Below are positions 1 through 8,337 of a DNA stretch of 50,312 nt, in pieces. Under the pieces are notes generated by a model that saw nothing but the letters and a program-made list of their open reading frames with translations, was not told where the DNA came from and did no database searches. The DNA lies in assembly GCA_001970955.1 (NCBI GenBank), contig MPUH01000496.1:1-50312 (forward strand), written 5' to 3'. Positions within the stretch are counted from its first letter, which is position 1. The number at the start of each line of letters is the position of its first letter. The DNA comes from Stentor coeruleus (taxonomy: Eukaryota; Ciliophora; Heterotrichea; Heterotrichida; Stentoridae). The translations under genes and the position numbers were made by a program.

Positions 1-1
1 A

Positions 2-2644
2 GCTGAGGAAAAAAGACTAGCTGAAGAACGAAGAAAAGCTGAAGAAAAAAGACTAGCTGAAGAAAGAAAGCAAGCTGAAGAAAGAAGAATAGCTGAAGAA
101 AAAAAGCAAGCTGAAGAAAGAAGAATAGCTGAAGAAAAAAGAATAGTTGAAGAAAGAAAGCAAGCTGAAGAAAGAAGATTAGCTGAGCAAAAGAGAAAAG
201 CTGAAGAAAAAAGACTAGCTGACGAAAGAAAGCAAGCTGAAGAGAAAAAAATGGCCGAGCAAAAAAGAAAAGCTGAAGAAAAAAGATTAGCTGAAGAAAA
301 AAGACTAGCTGAAGAAAAGAAAAGGGCTGAAGAAAAAAGAAAGGCTGAGGAAAAAAAACTTGCTGAGGAAATGAAACTCGCTGAAGAAACTAGGCTAGCT
401 GAAGAAAAAAGGCTTGAAAATGAAAGAAAACTTGCTGAAGAAAAAAGACTTGCAGAAGAAAGAAAACTCGCTGAAGAAAAAAGACTTGCAGAAGAAAAAC
501 GCCAAGCTGAACAAAGGAAACAAGCCGAAGAGAAAAAAGCAGCAGAACAAAAAAGAATAGCCGAAGAAAAAAGACAAGCTGAAGAAAAAAGGTTAGCCGA
601 ACAAAAACAAAAAAGGTTGGCTGAAGAAAAAAAGCAAGCCGAAGACAAAAGAAAAGCTGAAGCTCAAAAGCTAGCAGAAGCCCAAAAGCAAGAAATGGAA
701 AGATTAGCCAAACAAAGAAAACTCGATGAAGATAAATTAAAAAAAGAAACTGGCGAGATAAAATTTCAACAAAGATACACAGCAGAAGAGCAAGGACTTG
801 AAGAAGAACCCAATTTCGAAGATCAAGGAGAAATAGTAATTGACTTAGAGCCTTTTGCTCAACAAAGTACAGAAAAAATGCAAAGTGAAGAAGATAATGA
901 AGATGATTATATAAATGAAAATATAATCCAAGAACCTGTTTCTTCAATTCGAAGAAAAACTGTAGATGAAAGAATAGCTGATGAAGTTCGAAAAGCTCGT
1001 GAACGTAAACTAGAAGAAGATAGGCTGCAGGATTTAGAAATCCAAAATGAACTCTATAGAAAAGATCGTAGAAAAACAATAGATCCGAAAATGACTGAAG
1101 AAATACAAGACCCAAGAATAGCTAGAGAAATCCAAAAAGCTCGAGAAAGAAAAGAAGCTGAAGACAAACGTAAAGCTGATGAAATGAAAGAAGCTGAAGA
1201 AAAATATGATGCTGATAGGAGACAAAGAGCTGAAGAAAGGAAAAAGAAACTTGAAGAAAATAAAAGGATTAGAAATATCCAGAAACCAGATGAAGCAAGT
1301 AGTTGGGTTAAAAAACCAGCTGTTGATCCTAAAAAAGCTGAAGAAGAAAAAGCTAGGAAATTAAAAGAAGAAGAAGAAAAAGCTAGGAAATTAAAAGAAG
1401 AACAAGAAAAAGCTAGGAAATTAAAAGAGGAACAAGAAAAAGCTAGGAAATTAAAAGAAGAACAAGAAAAAGCTAGGAAACAAAAAGAAGAAGAAGAATG
1501 GGCTGAAGAAGAATATTATGAAGAAGAACAAGAAGTAGTAAAAACTGAGCCTTTAACAAGAGAACAAAGAATAGCTGAAGAAAAAAGACAAAAAGAACAG
1601 CTTATCCTTGAAAGGAAAAAAGAAGCTGAACAAAGGATAGCTAATGAAATCCAAAGAGCAAAAGAACGTAAACTTATGGAAGAAAAGAAAATGGCTGAAG
1701 ATATTCAGTCAGGTGAATATAGAAAAGAAAAGAAAAAAACTGTTGAATCAAGTATTGATCCAAGAGTTGCTGAAGAAATCCAAAAGGCTAGGGAAAGGAA
1801 AATTGCTGAAGATAAACGCATAGCTGAAGAGACAAGATTAGCTGAAGAAAAATATGAAGCTGATAAAAGACAAAGAGCTGAAGAAAGGAAAAGAAGGACT
1901 GAAGGGAAAAATGATGATAATAAAGGGGAAATTCAACGACAAGCAGAAGAAAAAAGGTTGGCTGAAGAGAAAAAACTAGCTGAAGAAAAGAAAAAAGCTG
2001 AAGAAAGAAGAAAAGCTGAAGAAAAACGTCAGAATGATGAACGTATAGCAAAAGAAAAGAAATTAGCAGAGGATAAGAGAATTGCTGATGAGAAAAAAAG
2101 GCAAGAGGAAGCAAAAGCTAAAGCTAAACCTCAACCTCAAGAGGAATATGAAGAAACAGATAATACATCTTATTGTGGAGGACTTTATTGTGCAAAATGC
2201 GCTAGAGATTTGAAAAGATCTAATTATATATTAAAATGTGATAGTTGTTGTGATCAATATTTAAGAACAGGAAATACTCCTTCAGGACCAGGATCACGAC
2301 CAGCACCTTCTAAAGTTTGTATGAATTGTCAGAATAAAATTACTAAAGGTGAGGAAGTTCATTGTATGTGTTGTTATCTTAGAATCAAAGTTTTTGAAGA
2401 AGATACTGCAGGATGTTCAGGATGCTGCCGATTGGATAAGTGTTATTGGGTAGATGCAGGGGAAGGGGAGAAAAAGAATATGATTCTTTGTGGTTTTTGT
2501 GATGAAAACAAGAGTAAAGATTCAATTATAACTATCTGTACAAATTGTGGTGATAAGATATGCTTTATATGCTTGAGAAAGAACCCTTATGTTTCACAGG
2601 GAATATGCTCTAATTGCCACAACAGACGACAAGTTTCACTTTAA
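2..2644 (+). CDS. Long Glu/Lys/Arg-rich coiled-coil protein with Cys-rich C-terminal domain (5' partial)
   Basis: The frame is open from the first complete codon at position 2, so the gene begins before the window and the ATG at 251 is only an internal Met. About 880 residues are visible. Roughly the first 720 are a nearly uninterrupted charged repeat built on AEEKRLAEEKR-like heptads, with a tighter block of KARKLKEEQE units near nt 1340-1490. This predicts one very long helix or coiled coil. The last ~155 residues (nt ~2170-2644) change character and hold about 25 Cys in CxxC, CC and CxxCC arrangements (for example CAKC, CDSCC, CMNC, CGFC, CTNC, CSNC), as in a zinc-binding module. I do not recognise the exact family. 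A cytoskeletal or cortical scaffold is an inference. The stop is TAA. Repeat-rich coding DNA like this is prone to assembly collapse. Confidence 0.85.
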   Translation, partial: AEEKRLAEERRKAEEKRLAEERKQAEERRIAEEKKQAEERRIAEEKRIVEERKQAEERRLAEQKRKAEEKRLADERKQAEEKKMAEQKRKAEEKRLAEEKRLAEEKKRAEEKRKAEEKKLAEEMKLAEETRLAEEKRLENERKLAEEKRLAEERKLAEEKRLAEEKRQAEQRKQAEEKKAAEQKRIAEEKRQAEEKRLAEQKQKRLAEEKKQAEDKRKAEAQKLAEAQKQEMERLAKQRKLDEDKLKKETGEIKFQQRYTAEEQGLEEEPNFEDQGEIVIDLEPFAQQSTEKMQSEEDNEDDYINENIIQEPVSSIRRKTVDERIADEVRKARERKLEEDRLQDLEIQNELYRKDRRKTIDPKMTEEIQDPRIAREIQKARERKEAEDKRKADEMKEAEEKYDADRRQRAEERKKKLEENKRIRNIQKPDEASSWVKKPAVDPKKAEEEKARKLKEEEEKARKLKEEQEKARKLKEEQEKARKLKEEQEKARKQKEEEEWAEEEYYEEEQEVVKTEPLTREQRIAEEKRQKEQLILERKKEAEQRIANEIQRAKERKLMEEKKMAEDIQSGEYRKEKKKTVESSIDPRVAEEIQKARERKIAEDKRIAEETRLAEEKYEADKRQRAEERKRRTEGKNDDNKGEIQRQAEEKRLAEEKKLAEEKKKAEERRKAEEKRQNDERIAKEKKLAEDKRIADEKKRQEEAKAKAKPQPQEEYEETDNTSYCGGLYCAKCARDLKRSNYILKCDSCCDQYLRTGNTPSGPGSRPAPSKVCMNCQNKITKGEEVHCMCCYLRIKVFEEDTAGCSGCCRLDKCYWVDAGEGEKKNMILCGFCDENKSKDSIITICTNCGDKICFICLRKNPYVSQGICSNCHNRRQVSL

Positions 2645-3152
2645 ATAGTTATTTAATAGAATGGTAAAGAAGTAAATGTTTAATATTCAGATATTATTAT
2701 GATTTATCATAACATTCAAGTATTTAGTATAATGATAAAGTTTTATTTATAAATCCAATCAGAAACTTTGAGGCCTTTTTAAGAAAATAACAGTAGTTTT
2801 TTTACCTTTTTTTTGGGTAGAGTTTGTGAGGTGTATTTTTATTAATAAAAAACTTATTTTACTTAACTCTTAGTTCATAAAACCCTAACACAATATTTCT
2901 TAAAACCAATACAATTCAACCACATTAAAAACTAAAGCAATCATAATTATTTCCAAATACAAAAAACAAACACTCTTTATAATTTGCTTAAAAACAAATA
3001 CCCATCTATATTTAATACCTAATAGCATAATCAACATAAAGNCAAATACCCATCTATATTTAATACCTAATAGCATAATCAACATAAAACATCCTCCCTT
3101 TTTATTATCTTATTCATACAACCAATTATTCTATAACTTGCCATTGACTTTA
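2645..3152. other. Gene-less spacer between convergent genes, with an N
   Basis: This AT-rich spacer lies between the 3' ends of the coiled-coil gene (+) and the CaaX-like coiled-coil gene (-). I see no credible ORF. It contains the single ambiguous base of the window, at 3042, inside a 46-bp perfect duplication described separately. Confidence 0.6.
2995..3088. repeat. 46-bp perfect direct duplication flanking an N
   Basis: The copies at 2995-3040 and 3043-3088 are identical over 46 bp and separated only by the dinucleotide g-N. Two identical ends joined by one unknown base is the pattern expected when overlapping contig ends are scaffolded without being merged. A real tandem duplication is possible but less likely. 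Confidence 0.85.
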
Positions 3153-3956
3153 TTAAAAAACCATGCAGTTATTACAAATCGGTGGATTCTCCTCAGCTTC
3201 ATTTCCAATCCTATCAAAACTTTCATTAAGCTTCTCAATAACATTTTTCAATTCTTTATTCTCCATTTCCTTCTGCCTTAAATCATTTTCACTTTTCTCT
3301 ATACGACTCTGTATCTTATAAATTTCCTGATTTAATTCCTTTATCTGTTCCAACAACAAATTCGAATCTTGTCCTGCTCTACAAGCACTCAAATCATATT
3401 CTTCATACCTAACACTATCCGTATCTTTTATTTCTCCTTCAAGACGTTCTTTCATTTTAATAATTTGCTCTTTAGTTAAATTAGCATCATCAATAATTTC
3501 AAATACTGAGCTTTTCATATCTTTAAGTTCACTTTGATAGGATTTTAATTCATATGTCGCTTTGGCTCCTTGGTTTCTTGACTGTTTATTTAATGAACGA
3601 AATTCTTGAAGTTTTTCTTTGACTGCCTTGCATAACATGTTATTGTTTGATTTTAATTGTTTTATACTTGGGGATTCTACTGAAGAGTTTAATGGAGATG
3701 AGTCTAATGATGCTGGAAGTTCATTAAATGAGTTTCCTTGGGCTTCAGAGGTTAGTGAAGAGTTGCAAGAATTGTCTTGAAGTACTCTTTTTGAAGAAGA
3801 TATTGAGAGATCTTTAAGTGTCTCTTCTAATTCATTGGGTATTTCTACACCAGACTCTTTGGATAAGTGATTTATTATATTAAGTTTTTCAGAGACCTCT
3901 TTTATAAAATTTGTCGAAATGCCTCTTGGACGGGTGTTTTGTCTCTCCTTGCTCAT
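3153..3956 (-). CDS. Coiled-coil protein ending in a CaaX-like box
   Basis: This is a 267-residue protein. The N-terminal ~100 residues are Ser/Asn-rich and look disordered. Residues ~100-255 are strongly charged and helical (EEY, KELNQEIYKIQSR and KEMENKELKNVIEKL patterns), predicting coiled coil. The C-terminus is NNCMVF. C-M-V-F fits a CaaX box with X=Phe, a class usually geranylgeranylated, so membrane attachment is plausible; a second Cys lies three residues upstream of the box. No enzymatic motif is visible. It diverges from the MAP kinase gene across a 112-bp spacer. The stop is TAA. The function is unknown. Confidence 0.8.
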   Translation of the reverse strand: MSKERQNTRPRGISTNFIKEVSEKLNIINHLSKESGVEIPNELEETLKDLSISSSKRVLQDNSCNSSLTSEAQGNSFNELPASLDSSPLNSSVESPSIKQLKSNNNMLCKAVKEKLQEFRSLNKQSRNQGAKATYELKSYQSELKDMKSSVFEIIDDANLTKEQIIKMKERLEGEIKDTDSVRYEEYDLSACRAGQDSNLLLEQIKELNQEIYKIQSRIEKSENDLRQKEMENKELKNVIEKLNESFDRIGNEAEENPPICNNCMVF

Positions 3957-4068
3957 ATTATTTATAAAATAAACTACTTCATATCAGTAATAATTAAATG
4001 ATCCATTCGAGAATATCAGAAGCGAGATTTTTGTTAAAATTATGTTTATTTGAGACTGTAAAATATAA
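3957..4068. promoter_or_regulatory. Divergent intergenic region (112 bp)
   Basis: This is the only sequence between the start codons of the coiled-coil gene (-) and the MAP kinase gene (+), so both promoters and both 5' leaders must lie here or overlap coding DNA. No specific element is recognisable beyond AT richness. Confidence 0.4.
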
Positions 4069-5328
4069 ATGGATAGAATTAATAAAGCTCAGAGTAACAC
4101 TCGAGGAAACTTTAGTGTATCTGAACTCGGAGGCCCATGCTCAATCTACAAAAAAGCTACAAAAGTTATAGGTTCCACATTCCTTCTGGATGAAAGGTAT
4201 GAAATAATAGACACCATAGGAAGTGGAGCATATGGTGTAGTAGTCTCAGCTCGTGATACAAAAACAGGTGAGATGGTAGCAATAAAGAAAATTGAAAAAG
4301 CTTTTGAGCACTCAACATTCACAAAGCGCACACTTCGAGAACTAAAAATCATGAGATTACTAAACCATGAAAACCTCATCCGTATAAAAAACATCCAATT
4401 ACCAAAATCCAGAGAAGAATTCGATGAAATCTACGTTGTTAGTGAACTGATGGAAACTGATCTTAGCTCTATAATAAAATCCCCTCAACCTTTATCTGAT
4501 GAACATGTTCAGTTTTTCTTATATCAATTGCTTAGAGGATTGAAATATATGCATAGTGCTTGCATATTACATCGTGATTTAAAACCAAGAAATCTTTTAG
4601 TAAACTCCAATTGTGACTTGAAAATCTGTGACTTTGGCCTTGCTCGACCATTTATTAATGAAATGAAAGTTACTTCAACACAAATGACGGATTATGTTGC
4701 TACAAGATGGTATAGGGCACCAGAAGTACTTTTAACATATAAAAGATATACTGCAGCTATGGATATGTGGAGTGTTGGATGTATTTTTGGAGAACTACTT
4801 TTACGTAAGCCTCTTTTGCCTGGTACTGATGCAAATCATCAAATAGAAATTATTTTTAATCTTTTAGGCTACCCAAGTGAAGCTGATATTGAAAGTATTC
4901 CGAACCCAAGGGCAAAAGATAAGGTTTTAAGGATGGCTAAAAGACCTAGTAAGCCATTTGAAAATGTGTTTAAAGATTCAAATCCTCAAGCATTGGATTT
5001 ATTGAAAAAAATGCTTGACTTCAATCCAGATAAACGTATTGTGGTTGAAGATGCATTAAGTCATCCTTATTTATCGGCCCTTCACTTTCCTGAAGATGAG
5101 CCTGTAACAACCCCAGTATCGCTTTTTGATTTTGATTATGAAAGGCAGCTACTTACAATGAGAGATTTAAAAGATTTAATGTATGAAGAAATTTTACTAT
5201 ATCATTTTAATGGGAAAAGGCAGGAATATGAGAGAAACAAGACTGCATTTTTAGCACAGACACAGCCTTCGATACCAAGCCAAGGGATTGTTAAAAATGA
5301 TAGTGAAAGTGATGAAGAAATGAATTAA
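4069..5328 (+). CDS. Mitogen-activated protein kinase, TDY activation-loop class
   Basis: This 419-residue protein is a complete CMGC Ser/Thr kinase of the MAPK family. It has the Gly-rich loop GSGAYG (51-56), the VAIKK lysine at 73, HRDLKPRN (168-175), DFG (188-190), the activation segment with T207-D208-Y209, and RWYRAPE following. The CMGC insert and a common-docking-like acidic tail (YEEILLYHFNG) follow the kinase core. TDY rather than TEY is typical of many ciliate, plant group D and related protist MAPKs. Dual phosphorylation of T207 and Y209 by an upstream MAP2K is expected. There is no intron and no missing catalytic residue. The C-terminal ~30 residues are acidic and Ser-rich. The start lies in an aaATG context just downstream of the divergent spacer. 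Confidence 0.95.
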   Translation: MDRINKAQSNTRGNFSVSELGGPCSIYKKATKVIGSTFLLDERYEIIDTIGSGAYGVVVSARDTKTGEMVAIKKIEKAFEHSTFTKRTLRELKIMRLLNHENLIRIKNIQLPKSREEFDEIYVVSELMETDLSSIIKSPQPLSDEHVQFFLYQLLRGLKYMHSACILHRDLKPRNLLVNSNCDLKICDFGLARPFINEMKVTSTQMTDYVATRWYRAPEVLLTYKRYTAAMDMWSVGCIFGELLLRKPLLPGTDANHQIEIIFNLLGYPSEADIESIPNPRAKDKVLRMAKRPSKPFENVFKDSNPQALDLLKKMLDFNPDKRIVVEDALSHPYLSALHFPEDEPVTTPVSLFDFDYERQLLTMRDLKDLMYEEILLYHFNGKRQEYERNKTAFLAQTQPSIPSQGIVKNDSESDEEMN

Positions 5329-5691
5329 TTTAGGAGTTTTTCAATATTATTAAGACTTTAGTAGAGGTTTTATAGTAAATATGAATGATCATAAAAGAGT
5401 TTGCCTTTTTTTAGAAAAATTTCAAGTAAACGCGGTGAAGTAAAGTAGGTTTTTGCTTGTAAAATATAATGAAAATATATATTATATACTATTGTTATTA
5501 TTAGATTTATATATTGAATATTTAAACTTATATCAAATATACCTTTTCTAACTATATTCTACCTACACCTTTTACTATTTATAAAAATAATGTTTTTTTT
5601 TTACATCATTTTCTTTATTCATTATAAAAATCTAGTCCCAATTTTTTATACCCCAATAACACTATCTAGTATAAAATTATAAGTTTTTCTC
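5329..5691. other. Gene-less spacer between convergent MAPK and Rab genes
   Basis: This is an AT-rich 3'-3' spacer. The left part, next to the MAPK stop, is G-richer than C on the + strand; the right part, next to the Rab stop, is C-richer than G. I see no ORF or RNA gene. Confidence 0.5.
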
Positions 5692-6303
5692 TCAACAACA
5701 CTTAGATTTCTTCTTGCCTGGAGTCGGAAGCTGTATTTCTAATTTTTCGCCAGCATTCACTGAAGGTTTTTTATCAGCTGATCTAGAGATAAGCTCTTTT
5801 GCTGCATTAAAAAATAACTGATCAACATTCAACCCTGATTTCGCTGAGGTTTCTAAATAATCACAGATAGCATTTTTGTTTACAAGATCTTTTATCTCAT
5901 TTGGCTCTACCTCTGGAGTTTCAGTTTTTGTTTCAATAAGGTCATATTGATTACCTGCTAAAAATATTGCCACGTCGCTATTGGAATTTTGTTTTATCTC
6001 ATCAAGCCAATGGGTACAGTGCTCAAATGTATGTCTTGCAGTCAAATCAAAAACTAATATAACTGCATCAGCTCTTCTATAAAATGATCTTGTGATGCTT
6101 CTAAAACTTTCCTGCCCGGATGTATCCCAGATTTGTAGTTTAATTGGCTTGCCTTCAATTGAAATTGATCTCGTGCCAAACTCGACACCTAAAGTGACAT
6201 CATGACTTTCTTTGAAAGAGTTTTCAGTGAATTTTAGTAACAGGCAGGATTTACCGACACAAGTGTCTCCTACTATAATGATTCGATATAAAGTCTCTTC
6301 CAT
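5692..6303 (-). CDS. Rab-family small GTPase (Rab2/Rab4-like)
   Basis: The 203-residue protein has the full G-domain layout: P-loop GDTCVGKS (12-19), switch I Thr37, DTSGQE (60-65), ETSAK (151-155) and a C-terminal CC for double geranylgeranylation. The FRSITRSFYR stretch resembles Rab2/4/14-type proteins, which act in early secretory or endosomal traffic. Two oddities stand out. The G4 motif reads NQYD (118-121) instead of NKxD, and the canonical DTAGQE is DTSGQE. Loss of the G4 lysine could weaken guanine binding. The stop is TGA directly after CC, which shows that TGA is a real stop in this genome. The gene stands alone, convergent with the MAPK gene. Confidence 0.95.
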   Translation of the reverse strand: MEETLYRIIIVGDTCVGKSCLLLKFTENSFKESHDVTLGVEFGTRSISIEGKPIKLQIWDTSGQESFRSITRSFYRRADAVILVFDLTARHTFEHCTHWLDEIKQNSNSDVAIFLAGNQYDLIETKTETPEVEPNEIKDLVNKNAICDYLETSAKSGLNVDQLFFNAAKELISRSADKKPSVNAGEKLEIQLPTPGKKKSKCC

Positions 6304-6548
6304 ATTTATATCATAATAAAGGTTTGCTTTTTAACTAAGCATGTACATTATTCGCTTTTGATCTTTAGGATAATAAAAATGATAAACAAACAAAAAAATA
6401 TATCAATCATGAAATTTATAAATATAAAATCATTAATTACAGCATAAAAAATCAGCATAATAAATTCTACAACATTTTTATTTCTATCCAATTACTAAAA
6501 TCTCATATCCTACACAGTGCTAAATTTTCTTTAATATATTAAATATTA

Positions 6549-6893
6549 TTAGAAAAGAACTAAATCTGATTCTATTAAATTATTTTTTGCAAGAATTTGT
6601 AAATCACTATTTGCTCTTCTATGAATTCTTATCCAGAATTTTTTATCTTTATTTCCTTTATTCTTAATATTGACTTGAGGTAAAATCGGTTGTAGGTTTT
6701 TTAAGTTAATTTTTAATTTTGATTGTGATATGTTAATTTTTGGGCAAAGCGAAGTATAATATGTTGTGCGCTTTTCTATAAAATCTAGGGTTTTATGGCT
6801 TATACAAGACCCTTTTAGTATTGCAGGCCTATTTCTTGTTGATGGAAGAGATAGATTAACTTGGCATAGGCGTAAGTTTTTTTGTTTAATCAT
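6549..6893 (-). CDS. Small basic hypothetical protein
   Basis: This 114-residue ORF is rich in Lys, Asn, Ile and Leu. No family is recognisable and no signal peptide or membrane segment is evident. Its composition is closer to the real proteins nearby than to random AT-rich reading frames (ordinary Ser/Pro/Thr/Arg content, few runs), and it starts with ATG soon after a stop-rich leader. It could still be chance. Expression data would be needed. Confidence 0.4.
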   Translation of the reverse strand: MIKQKNLRLCQVNLSLPSTRNRPAILKGSCISHKTLDFIEKRTTYYTSLCPKINISQSKLKINLKNLQPILPQVNIKNKGNKDKKFWIRIHRRANSDLQILAKNNLIESDLVLF

Positions 6894-7556
6894 GTAATAA
6901 ATATATACTATAGGATTTAATATATAAATATATGGAAATCATTTTTTATATATATTTTAAGACTAAGATATGTTTATTTAACAGCTTGATAAAGTGTATA
7001 TTTTTAAATTCTTAAAATTTCAATATCCCTTTAGTTTTTTTCTAATACGAGGCTATTTAGCTCAATTTTCTATACTTCTGATATAATTTTAGAATCTTTG
7101 AGAGTTGTTTGCAGAGTTGATTTTAGTTTATTGTTCTTATAAGGACTAGACTTTATTTGTTAAAGTCAGATTGAAGTTTTTCTAGATTTTTTTTTTCAGC
7201 GAACCAAAAGTAGTTTATGTTTTATGATCTTGTTGATATAAAGAGGAGAACTCTTTTGCAATACTGATTTCTTGTATGATTTCATCAATTTCAAGATTAG
7301 GTTTAATATGTAATTTTCGCTTTCAATGCTGTTTTTGTCTTCAATTATAATGAAAAATTATGATTATAAGTTTGAAGGATTTTATTTCGGTATGATAGAT
7401 ATTTTAGAGTTTATTAGATTAGTTTTAGATAAAATTCATTAATAAAAAAGTTAACATAAGAAAAAGTATTTATATTAAATATTTTAATATAACTCGACAT
7501 TTAAACTATTAACCCTATACCCCCCCAAAGCGGTAAAAATACTTTTAAAATAAATA
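6894..7556. other. Gene-less spacer with possible coding relics
   Basis: There is no intact gene here. On the minus strand three short, protein-like frames in succession (about 7070-7325) are each ended by stops; see the possible pseudogene entry. The run of eight C at 7523-7530 lies just upstream of the NSQY-repeat gene. Confidence 0.4.
7070..7322 (-). pseudogene. Possible decayed coding fragment
   Basis: The minus-strand frame at 7215-7322 (35 codons between stops) encodes an ordinary-looking peptide that includes EIDEIIQEISIAKEF, and it has no ATG. Just downstream, other frames give EKKNLEKLQSDFNK and then a Ser/Lys/Thr-rich piece ending DSKIISEV, each closed by a stop. No 15- or 16-nt GT..AG intron joins them cleanly. 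The pieces could be remnants of one frameshifted gene or chance. This is weak evidence. Confidence 0.2.
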
Positions 7557-8324
7557 ATGAGGCGATTCCAAAATAACAATTTCATAAGGTACCAGCCACA
7601 ATCCCAGTTTAAAAATCAATTCATTCAGAATTCTCAATACATTCCAAATTCCCAATACATTCCAAATTCCCAATACATTCATAATTCCCAATATTTACAA
7701 TCTTCCCAATACATACAAAATTCTCAATTTCTACAACCAAATGCTATATGCCCAGTAGTTGATCGTGGATACAATGATGATTGTATAAGTGTACATAGTC
7801 AAAGCACATGTCCACGAAATATACCCCAAGATAATGTTGTATCATTAAAAAATGAACTTTTTGATATGTTTAAAGAACTCATTGAAACTTCACAGAAAAG
7901 CTTTACAAATCTTATAGAGTCAGTTAAAAATACTAATCAAGAAACCTCGAAAATCTTACATGAAGAAGTTGAGGAAATAGCGAAAATAGAAATACCTACA
8001 CAAGAAAATGAACCGATAACTGAATTTGATGAAATAAAAAATAAAGTTTTATTAATACAAAAAGAGCATTGGACCAATACTGAAGAGATAAAAAATGAAC
8101 TACAAAAAATCATAAATGCAGTTAATAAACTGAAAAGAATAAATAAAAAGAAATGTTATTATAAGAAAACTGCCTATCCACAACTTCTCGTAAAGCCTGA
8201 GCCAAAAACATACGACCACCCACCTTGTGAATGTTTTTACAATCGTGAAAAAATGATGACACGAGAACAAATGATGAAAGGTATAGCAAATGGTAAATTA
8301 GTTTGTATATGTAAAAATAACTAA
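7557..8324 (+). CDS. NSQY-repeat protein with helical middle and Cys-containing tail
   Basis: This is a 255-residue protein of unknown function. Residues ~18-60 hold seven imperfect six-residue repeats of the type NSQYIP/NSQYLQ, encoded by an 18-bp DNA repeat. The middle (~95-200) is charged and probably helical. The C-terminal ~50 residues contain CECFYNREKMM and end CICKNN, with several Cys. There is no signal peptide or membrane segment. A four-TM protein gene starts 13 nt after its stop on the same strand, which is unusually close for separate transcription units. Confidence 0.8.
   Translation: MRRFQNNNFIRYQPQSQFKNQFIQNSQYIPNSQYIPNSQYIHNSQYLQSSQYIQNSQFLQPNAICPVVDRGYNDDCISVHSQSTCPRNIPQDNVVSLKNELFDMFKELIETSQKSFTNLIESVKNTNQETSKILHEEVEEIAKIEIPTQENEPITEFDEIKNKVLLIQKEHWTNTEEIKNELQKIINAVNKLKRINKKKCYYKKTAYPQLLVKPEPKTYDHPPCECFYNREKMMTREQMMKGIANGKLVCICKNN
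7618..7736 (+). repeat. Coding 18-bp repeat (NSQYIP-type units)
   Basis: In-frame copies of an 18-bp unit (aattcccaatacattcca and variants) are arrayed inside the gene. The first units are almost identical and later ones diverge, which suggests recent slippage expansion at the 5' end of the array. Confidence 0.75.
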
Positions 8325-8337
8325 TACTAAATAAGAA

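Noticed and set aside
390-1115. Long minus-strand frames opposite the coiled-coil gene (also 395-577, 1034-1225, 1788-2114)
   Set aside because: They are Leu/Phe-rich mirror images of the AEEKR repeat and overlap a clearly coding frame.
2900-3085. 61-codon minus frame spanning the N
   Set aside because: Its repeated peptide comes from the 46-bp assembly duplication.
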